Positions 56,867 to 64,000 of a stretch of DNA of 64,000 nucleotides are shown one piece after another. The notes under the pieces were generated by a model. That model was given only the letters and a program-made list of their open reading frames with translations. It was not told the origin of the DNA and did not search any database. Location of the stretch: the NCBI GenBank assembly GCA_965153355.1, contig OZ231126.1:108252001-108316000 (forward strand), read 5' to 3'. The first letter of the stretch is position 1; every line of letters begins with the position of its first letter. The DNA is from Flaccisagitta enflata. Lineage: Eukaryota > Chaetognatha > Sagittoidea > Aphragmophora. Position numbers and translations under genes: made by a program.

Positions 56867-58141
56867 ATGGAGCGACAAATTCCCTCTAAAAACTCTATCT
56901 TAGAGAAAGCAGATGGGAGCGATAGCTTCAACAGTGATGATGAGGATGTTGAAGCAAATATGACTTCTTTTGAAGTGATTGACTCCTTCAAACACAAGTA
57001 CGATCGACTACAGGAACAACTTCAGAATGAACGGCATGAAAATGCATCCGCGATCAAAGCTCTCAAGGTGAAAAATAGAGCTTTGCGGGTAACCATCGCC
57101 AATCTGGAAGGTGACAATCTGGATCTGGAGGAGTGTTTGGGAGATGCGGGAGATCAAATCAGCTTCCTTGAACAGGAAATCAATGAGGCCAAACAGATGT
57201 TGGCAAATACAACCTTGGAAAACACACACCTCAAAGAAAGATTGGGTAAACATGAGAAAAAAATGGAGCACAAAGTGGCTGAGTATGAAACAAAAATTCA
57301 TCATCTTATCGCATCCCAGAAACTGGATCACCGAGATGATAACATGCCAAACTCAGCCCCACCAAAAGACATTAAATGCGTAACAAAAGCAAATTCAGAA
57401 GAGAGGCATGTTAGTGTCCATGGAAAAGTTCCGAGCGCAAAAGAATATGGTGCTGGTGAGTACTTGGCCCTTGAACAAAAGATTCTTTGCGAAAGTGAAT
57501 TGCGAATGATCACTCCGGGAAACAACGACATTCTTCCTCTAACAGTAGGAAGAGATACCCCTGCTATCCCCACAGAGGCTAAAGATAACCTCTCCCCAAA
57601 CCCCTATGAATCTAGGCTGAAATCCGCCCTCCAAAATTCGGAATCAAGAGTCAGGGTCAACTCAAATAGTCGCACCATGCTCCCAATCACTGACGGGGAT
57701 GAAGATGACGATGACGGAGAAGATGATGAGGAGGAAGAGGAGGAGCAAGAAGTGCTGTCAAACTGGGCATACGACACAAGACTTCGCAATGTCTTCTTTC
57801 CAAAAAACAACTTTGATAGTCACTATGAATATTGTGATGAAATCCAATTGACCATTAATCAGTCCCTTGCAGTGGGCCTGAAAGACAAAGACATTGCCAT
57901 AATTCTCAGAAGCCACATCCAGAAGACAAACCTCCGCTCCGCCTTCCAAACAGAACTGAGAGGAAAACTCAACCCAACGACAAAGCAAATCATGAGGGCT
58001 CTGCGAAATTGCGAAAAAGAGAACCTCAACATGACGAACGAAGAAAAATTCAACCTCCTGAGACCACGAGACCAAGAATCTTGGTTCAACTTCATCAAGC
58101 GAGTTGAAAAATACTTTGATGACCACAAAGTAGCAGCTGCC
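56867..58141 (+). CDS. Gag ORF of an LTR-type retroelement, 5' part (split by a transposon)
   Basis: ATG at 56867 gives 425 codons to the insertion point. Residues about 45-155 form a long heptad-rich coiled coil (RLQEQLQNERHENASAIKAL and onward). About 280-305 is an acidic run (DEDDDDGEDDEEEEEEQE). About 320-425 is capsid-like and helical, with RDQESWFNFIKRVEKYFDDH at the break. After the break, the downstream part at 61730-62446 continues in the same frame. Without the insertion, the frame in the window runs on for another 238 codons. A gag with a long N-terminal coiled coil is also seen in the BEL/Pao element of this window. The clade is not fixed, because pol lies outside. Confidence 0.75.
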
Positions 58142-58257
58142 GGTTACATGAAATTAAAGCGATGCAACTTGGCCGACGGAGTATGACGCGACGGGGTATG
58201 ACGCGATGGTGAATAAAGCGATACCGTTACCGAAGCGACATGATATTAAAGCGACAG
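58142..58257 (+). repeat. Left terminal inverted repeat of the gag-inserted transposon
   Basis: Starts GGTTACATGAAATTAAAGCG and ends ATATTAAAGCGACAG. It contains two tandem copies of GG(A/G)GTATGACGCGA. The Gag reading frame runs 15 codons into it before a stop. Confidence 0.85.
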
Positions 58258-58568
58258 TATTTATCTATCATTTAAAATGAAGTCTTATAACAATCAATAC
58301 ACTAAACTATTTGTCTACAATCTACAATATAATGTTAATCTATTTCCGTGTCACTCGTGCAAATTAAAAGACTTTTTCCTAACTGTCGCTTAAATTCCTT
58401 ATAATCTATCTATCTCTTGCTATCGGGTATCACGATCATTCAAATTGACTTCGTTTTTCTTTCCTAAACTTTCTTTTTCTTTCTTTCCTTCTGTCGTTTC
58501 AAAGTCTTTATATTCTACCTATCTATTAATATCGGGAATCACGATCGTTCACATTGACTTAACTATCG

Positions 58569-58643
<75 letters not shown>

Positions 58644-58743
58644 TTTTTCTTTCGCGAAGTTGTGAACCTCTTCCATCCTTGAAGACCTTGAAGTCACTGA
58701 AGGAAAAAGTGAAATGACGTCGGGAGATCTTTTTTTTTTCGTT

Positions 58744-58935
58744 GTTTTTAGTCGCGTGCACGCGACTCTACAACCCGCTTTGTCCGTCGGTTGGTCGGTT
58801 GGTCGGTTGGTTGTTACTTTTTTTTATGATTTTATTTTGTTGACCTCACTGCTCATGCCCAAATGGTCTGGTGACCTCAAATATGACCCCTGCCCACCCG
58901 CACGCGACTTCGGTAGCCGTGTATCCGGCCTTGTT
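58744..58935 (+). repeat. GTCGCG-palindrome repeat, copy 4 (intact palindrome)
   Basis: TTTTTA, then GTCGCGTGCACGCGAC (58751-58766), CTACAACCCGCTTTGTCC, three GTTGGTCG units, CTGCTCATGCCCAAATGG, CCCTGCCCACCCGCACGCGA, ending CCGTGTATCCGGCCTTGTTT. Confidence 0.85.
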
Positions 58936-58937
58936 TT

Positions 58938-59085
58938 AGTCACGGACACGCGACTCTACACCTTGCCGTGTCAGTCGGTCGGTCCGTCTATTCAAAATAT
59001 TTCTAAAATTGCATGCGGTTTTCACATTACTGCTCCTGCCCAATCGTCCGCGACTGGGTTGCCGGGTAACCGGCCTTGTTTTTAA
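58938..59085 (+). repeat. GTCGCG-palindrome repeat, copy 5 (shorter, adjacent)
   Basis: Directly follows copy 4: GTCACGGACACGCGACTCTA, CCTTGCCGTGTCAGTCGG, CTGCTCCTGCCCAATCGTCC, ending ACCGGCCTTGTTTTT. The head-to-tail placement suggests insertion into the T-rich tail of the previous copy, or tandem duplication. Confidence 0.75.
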
Positions 59086-59589
59086 TTTGCGTTTCATAAT
59101 TTACTTTTGCGATGGGAGAGATAGGTCAAGAACATGAACAATTCGATTGCAGAAACTGCTTAGCTCAAGTTCAAGACTAGCCTCTTAAAAACCCTTAAAT
59201 TATGATTATCATCATCATCATCATTAAATTCACTTAAGATCTTAGCCAAGGATAGTTAGCTTTCGTGTTTTTTTTTTGTTTTTTTTTTTGCATGGAGCGT
59301 AGGCGACTTATCAATAAACAGTAGTTTCCTTTTAATGATGTAAGTAAACTTATGTTAAAAGACACCTATAAACATGTTTTTTGAGGGTAGGAGAGGCTTA
59401 GAGCAGGAAAAAATCCGAAAAAAATCCATGCATTAAAATGTGCCCGTCCTAGATAAACAATGCTACTGATGCTAGATTGGTCCCATTTTAATGAATTAAA
59501 ACAACTCTTTCAATTGGGACCAATCTGGTTGTCATAGCTTTATTCGTCTAGGAGTAGGAGCGGCACTCTTCTAAAATTGATGGTAGTTA

Positions 59590-60051
59590 CACTTTTTTTT
59601 TATAAGAACCGAGTTTATAAGAATGTTAGGCGTCAAATCATCAAAAATTTAAGAGCATGCTATGAACATTAGAAGGCTTCATTTCTCTAAAAATTTAAGA
59701 ACATAGGCTTGAAATATCAAAAATTTAAGAACATTTTTTTTCATTTCAGATTCAGTATCCTTTCTGTTCAGCAAAGCATCTCTCACTTACTACAGTGTGT
59801 ATCATTCTATTCTAATTGATCTCAACATTGACTTAAAATGTTTAAACCTGCTGCTTTATTGTTTCATAAACATTTTTCTTCATTTTTTTCTAGATGACAA
59901 ACTCAAACCAATTAAGAACGTTCCTAATTAAAAGTTAAAAACTGTATTTAAATCATAAACAATTTAAAAACGTTTAAGCCTTAAAACTGCCTAAAATTTA
60001 AGAACATTGAAGGCTTGCTCAAAAAGTGACGTTCTTATAAAAAAAAAAGTG
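59590..60051. mobile_element. 462-bp MITE, Tc1/mariner-like, copy 2
   Basis: CACTTTTTTTTATAAGAAC and its complement at the other end, flanked by TA at 59588-59589 and 60052-60053. It matches the element at 36513-37007 over its whole length, with small indels. It is nested within the Mutator-like transposon. Confidence 0.88.
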
Positions 60052-60054
60052 TAT

Positions 60055-61261
60055 CAGGTGGGAAGATTCTTTTTGTGAAGATAGTAATCAAGGTCCCCTC
60101 GAGTTTCAGATATATTTTGTAGAACAGACAGTATGCTCTCTGAAACTATTTGTGTTTAAGATTTTCTGCGATACTAACTTACTTTATTCATCCTATCTTT
60201 ATGGGGAGATTAAGCATAAAATGAATAAAATCGCAGCTTCTGTTTTCAACTGCAGAAAAGAGGACAGTAAGGCGAACGATAGTTTTTAAACAGTTCTTGT
60301 TTGAACATATTAGTCTAGTTTTTACAAAAATTGATCCCGGCTCTTATTTCTTTTTACAAATTGCTTATCATATTGCTTATAGATGGATTCCCCAATGAGA
60401 ATCATATTTGACATGTTATAAAATTTTAGATTCCCCTTAGTACAATTAGACTCGATCTTGGCTTTCATCTCACGTACCTTATCCACCTTCATTAGGTTAG
60501 ATTGGCAATGAGATGATCGACGCTTGTTGTTGTTGTGGTTGTGGTTGTGGTTGTGGTGGTGGTGGTGGTGGTGGTGTTTGTTGTTGTCGTTGTCGTTGTC
60601 GTTGTTGTCGTTGTTGTTGCTTTTTTAGATATTGTTGTTATTGATCTCAAACAGGATTTCTAGACATATACAAATATGTATGAATGATATTTAAGCGATT
60701 TCAAAAATCGCATGCTACATGTCACTTGGGCAAATAAACGTACATAATTCACATGTACAAACTTCAAAAAATTTTATTGACCTAAGAAGGTCTTAATTCA
60801 ATGGGGAAGAAAATCAAGGCTGTAAACTGGGCGCAAAAAAGTGAAAGGTCCTGTCTTTAACACTTTACGTATTTTTAGAAATGATATCCATAGAATGTAC
60901 TTGTATTTCAGGAATATTTTTGACGATAGGTACACGCTCATCTCGCAATGAAGTGGACGGTGTATGAACAGAATGCAGAAGTGTTACACGAAAACATTTC
61001 CACTTGATCAAATGCAGGGGTTGCCTCCCACGCTTTTCACTTTCAGGTCATTAACCTTACAACCGATGCTATTCAACTTAAGGTCATTGACCTGGTCACC
61101 TGATTTGATTCAGGTGTTGCCTTTCACGCTGGGTTCATTAACCTTACCAGTGAAAACCAGATGAAACCCGTCAAAAGGTTATCCTCCTATTTTGGACGCA
61201 TCCTCCTCTGGTTACTTGTTACATATCCCCTCCTCCCCCAGGAGTCGAGTTCAATCTCACT

Positions 61262-61265
<4 letters not shown>
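60055..61265. other. Interior of the Mutator-like element, no gene
   Basis: AT-rich DNA with a (GTT)n/(GTG)n tract (60528-60625) and two diverged copies of AGGTCATTAACCTTACxxC / AGGTCATTGACC (about 61045-61145). No coding frame was supported. Confidence 0.5.
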
Positions 61266-61332
<67 letters not shown>

Positions 61333-61603
61333 GTTACAGAAAATAAAGCGAAGCAGCTTCTCTTTTTGTCTATATTTCTGTCTCTCTGTCTATCTTTGTC
61401 TATCTCTCTCTATCTAGTTGTCTGTAAATGTACAAATCAGTATCACATAAGCATCAAATTGGTGACTATCAAGTTTATGAAACCATTTCTCGAACCATTA
61501 ATCTTACTAACATTATACCAATTCTCGTACACTATTGCATCAAAACTTACTTTCAACTATGGTCACATTCATCGCCAACTCCTTTTTTAATGAAATGGAA
61601 AAT

Positions 61604-61720
61604 CTGTCGCTTTAATATCGGTCTCGCTTCGATATCGGTCTCGCTTTATACTCTGTCGCGTCATACTCCGTCGCGTCATACTCAATCGCCCAAGATGTAT
61701 CGCTTTAATTTCGGGAACCC
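61604..61720 (-). repeat. Right terminal inverted repeat of the gag-inserted transposon
   Basis: Reads CTGTCGCTTTAATATCGG and ends ATCGCTTTAATTTCGGGAAC CC on the plus strand, the complement of the left end with one gap and scattered substitutions. Confidence 0.85.
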
Positions 61721-61729
61721 GCAGCTGCC

Positions 61730-62446
61730 TCATTCAAAACACGAATGATCAAAGAGCTCTTGGTCAAAGTGGTTCACAACCTCCCCAAGCATGTGGCAAA
61801 CATCATCACCTCGCCAACTCTGGCGTTGGCAGATCTAGCGCAGTACGTCCAAGACGAAATGCGCAGAACAAACCAGCCAAAGTACCAAAGCAATGATACA
61901 ATGGCAACCCAACAAAGTAATAAAAATGGTCATAGATTCAACCAATCAAGGTCCAACCAGAACTACAACCAAGCTCTCATGAATAACACCATTGCCTCTG
62001 TTGACCAAGAGCCAATGCAAGCACATCAAGAACATTTCCCAGTGGTAAATGGGCCATCTCACCAACATCAAAATCCTGCTGTCAACCTAAAGCACTCAGA
62101 CGGTCAACAAAATGAGCCTGGCGGCCAACAAAACGCACCTGGTGGTCAACAAAACATACCTGGTAGTGGAGCCCCACCACCAATATATGGAAATCTTCAG
62201 CGCCCTTTATGCGGCAATTGCCAGCGCACTGGACACAGATGGCAAGATTGCCAATGGGCGGCATTCTGCTCTAGTTGTCTGGTGGAAGGACATCAGAACA
62301 GGTCTCACTATCAAAATCATAACTGGCCACAACAGAGACCTGACGCCAGGCAGTGGAACAACATCCAATTCCAATATGGCGGAACCAATCAGGACGACCA
62401 ACAAGTGCCCATGAACCACATTGATGGGCCCAATCATGATCAATGA
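61730..62446 (+). CDS. Gag ORF, 3' part: end of capsid and nucleocapsid zinc knuckles
   Basis: Continues the frame of 56867-58141 directly after the target duplication. It encodes SFKTRMIKELLVKVVHNLPK and an ALADLAQYVQDEMRR helix (capsid end), then a Gln/Asn-rich linker with three tandem GGQQN-xPG units, then the zinc knuckle CGNCQRTGHRWQDC (C-x2-C-x4-H-x4-C) and a variant CSSCLVEGHQNRSH. It ends at a single UGA (62444-62446) followed by UGG. The start at ATG 61745 is not a natural start, since upstream codons are open to the duplication. The CCHC knuckle identifies it as nucleocapsid. Confidence 0.8.
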   Translation, partial: SFKTRMIKELLVKVVHNLPKHVANIITSPTLALADLAQYVQDEMRRTNQPKYQSNDTMATQQSNKNGHRFNQSRSNQNYNQALMNNTIASVDQEPMQAHQEHFPVVNGPSHQHQNPAVNLKHSDGQQNEPGGQQNAPGGQQNIPGSGAPPPIYGNLQRPLCGNCQRTGHRWQDCQWAAFCSSCLVEGHQNRSHYQNHNWPQQRPDARQWNNIQFQYGGTNQDDQQVPMNHIDGPNHDQ

Positions 62447-64000
62447 TGGGGCCGAGTGGATCCTGAAGAGAACTACTGTAGCTCAGACGTATTCCTCATT
62501 AATAAAACAGGTAATCTCACTAACCTTTGCAGAATACCAAATACTAACCTTTTTGTCGAAACAAGCCCAGCTGGAAATCCTTTTCAAAGGATAATTAACT
62601 TCACACCAACAACTCATGATGCAACCCCAAATAAATTCTTCTTGTGCAATTCAACAAAGCAAAGAAACAAATTCTCAAGAAAGAAAAACGCCAGGCCATG
62701 GTCAAAAACCAAGGCTTGGGAACGTAAAACTGATAGCAAAAATAGCCCAACCTCCCAATTTGCACAAAGGGGATCAAAGCATGGAAACATACATGCCCAG
62801 CCGAGGTCAAAAGGCAAGGCTTGGCAACCCAAAAATGACAGCAAAAACGACCCAACCTCTCAATATGTATGGAGACAATCAAAGCATGCTACAAACCAAA
62901 CTTCAAAGAACATGATCCCTAGGGACCAAGACGCATGGAAATCAAATCTGGTCCTTGATCACAATGGGTGGTCAATAAGCACTTCAAATAGATATGGTCT
63001 CCTTTCTAACCATGGTGATGATGAACAAGGGACGAACCAAAATCGCTCCTCAGTGTTTGATGACAAAGAAATTGAAGAACGCCTTCACCGTTTAAGGAGT
63101 CAAAATATCTTGAACGTTGAAGATTCATTTAATGGTGAAAATGAAGTCCCATCCACGCAAAGATTGGATCCTGTTTACTCTAAGAAGAAATCAAGAAAAC
63201 ATGACAAGTCCAGAAGACATTTCAAAAATCAGAGGACAGTAAAGGAAGATCCTTTACCTGCCTCTGAATCATCACAATGGATGGAAAATGAACAAAAGTA
63301 TTACCCACCAAAGGATGGATCATCAGGTAAGAGAATCTTTAGAATAGGTAAGTCTAAACTCCAACCCGCACGACATAACTTTTCCTCTAAACGGACAGAT
63401 GGACATACTGATACCCATCACTCTCAAGATAATTCACCTTTAAACTGCACAGCAAATCATGACCTTGCCTCTGGATTTAAGGGCGAGAACACCACAATTA
63501 ACGAAATTGAGGTGACTCCCAGTGGTTTAACTTGTCGAGACGTCAAACCTAGGGAGAGACGCAATGATAAGAAGGATAGGCCAAACATAAATACAACGCA
63601 AAATGGCCCAGAAGCAAGGGTCCCAAACCCCTGTGGGACAAAAACTCCTTCCAACACCCATGACATTGGTGTGAATACACCCAGACATTTTCTTGCACCA
63701 TGGGACCTTGCCTCTAGACAGATGGGGAGACACCCTGATATCCATGGTACTAACTCTTCAAACAATTGTGCATGTTGGGATCTTGCATCTAGACGGAGGG
63801 GCGAGCATCCTGAAATGGTAAACAAGGATGAGAGCCTTACTACAAATAGCGCTACGAATCAAAACAAAAGACCTTCCAATACCCAGGACATCGGTGTGGA
63901 TACACCTGAACATTTTCATGCACCATGGGATCTTGCCTCTAGACGGAGGGGCGAACATCCTGATATCCATGGTACTAACTCTTCAAACAATTGTGCATGT
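62447..64000 (+). CDS. Long open frame continuing in frame after the gag UGA, open to the window edge
   Basis: All 518 codons from 62447 to 64000 are sense codons, in the same frame as gag. The peptide is hydrophilic and basic. It opens with WGRVDPEENYCSSDVFLINK. It has two diverged repeats around SKTKAWERKTDSKN and SKGKAWQPKNDSKN, and two repeats of about 220 bp near the end (GVxTPxHFxAPWDLASRxxG, 63660-63780 and 63880-64000). No protease, RT or integrase motif appears before the edge. It is probably a linker between nucleocapsid and pol, or a second ORF. The first in-frame ATG is not until 62912, which favours readthrough or a mutated stop over a separate gene. Confidence 0.6.

Larger units (their letters stand above)
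58142..61720. mobile_element. 3,579-bp non-autonomous DNA transposon, Mutator-like, inserted in gag
   Basis: GCAGCTGCC is duplicated exactly at 58133-58141 and 61721-61729. Inside lie inverted repeats of 116 and 117 bp (58142-58257 and 61604-61720). They share GAAATTAAAGCGAT, GAGTATGACGCGACGG, TATGACGCGA and GATATTAAAGCGACAG, about 80 percent by eye. Long inverted repeats, GG termini and a 9-bp duplication are typical of Mutator-like elements. No transposase frame of any size is present. The interior holds a (TTTC)n tract (58568-58645), two GTCGCG-family repeats, a Tc1/mariner-like MITE, a (GTT/GTG)n tract (60528-60625) and a (TC)n tract (61267-61330). Confidence 0.85.

Noticed and set aside
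57008-58128. Minus-strand frames opposite gag
   Set aside because: They are antisense shadows without any domain. The plus frame carries coiled coil and capsid features.
63457-63970. Minus-strand frames near the window end
   Set aside because: They are antisense of the 518-codon open frame, and their repeats mirror its 220-bp repeat.

Overview
The window is eukaryotic, and repeat-dominated metazoan DNA fits best, probably from a marine invertebrate. The signs are GT/AG-split exons with long introns, a complete BEL/Pao retrotransposon, an apurinic-endonuclease-type non-LTR retrotransposon fragment, several DNA-transposon relics, large foldback elements, satellite and minisatellite arrays, and very long (TC)n/(GA)n tracts. 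The sequence alone does not settle the species. Nothing prokaryotic was found: no operons, no CRISPR array, no recognisable rRNA or tRNA.

Layout. 0-8 kb: a minus-strand BEL/Pao element with one intact Gag-Pol frame (913-6303) and stacked tandem repeats upstream of its start (about 6480-7890). 9.2-13.9 kb: a 934-bp satellite built from two related half-units, itself carrying a 609-bp insertion. 14-17.4 kb: two large foldback elements and a 376-bp MITE with a TTA target duplication. 17.9-19.6 kb: (GA)n/(TC)n tracts. 20.0-21.6 kb: a truncated non-LTR element (endonuclease domain only), followed by a nearly perfect foldback (21.66-22.56 kb). 22.56-24.98 kb: a tandem duplication of about 1.15-1.21 kb carrying a 13-bp minisatellite.

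25.1-31.85 kb: the most gene-like region. At least eight phase-compatible plus-strand exons encode a Cys-rich, Ser/Lys-repeat protein ending in an OTU cysteine-protease-like domain. The last exon has a frameshift inside the OTU domain. 32-41.5 kb: foldbacks, three copies of a composite repeat, a decayed CKCKKHG-type gene fragment, and a second split gene (exons 35183-35541 and 37062-37878) with a homopolymer frameshift. A Tc1/mariner-like MITE and (GA)n tracts lie in its intron.

41.75-46.3 kb: a short coding exon (41755-41900) whose 3' end and splice donor are also part of every unit of a second block of the same satellite. 46.3-53.5 kb: a (TC)n/(TTTC)n/(TTC)n-rich block holding at least five diverged copies of a cassette with a palindrome, a CRE-like box and a GTAAGT donor, plus a second duplicated composite. 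53.6-54.3 kb: two small protein-like frames.

54.3-64 kb: a second LTR-type element. It has tandem leader arrays (184 bp x5, then about 115 bp) followed by a Gag ORF with coiled coil, acidic stretch, capsid-like region and zinc knuckles. That gag is split by a 3,579-bp transposon with 116/117-bp inverted repeats and an exact 9-bp target duplication. The transposon in turn contains a TA-flanked MITE and two dispersed repeats. Discounting the insertion and one duplicate, the gag frame is continuous. After a single in-frame UGA the same frame stays open for 518 codons to the window edge.
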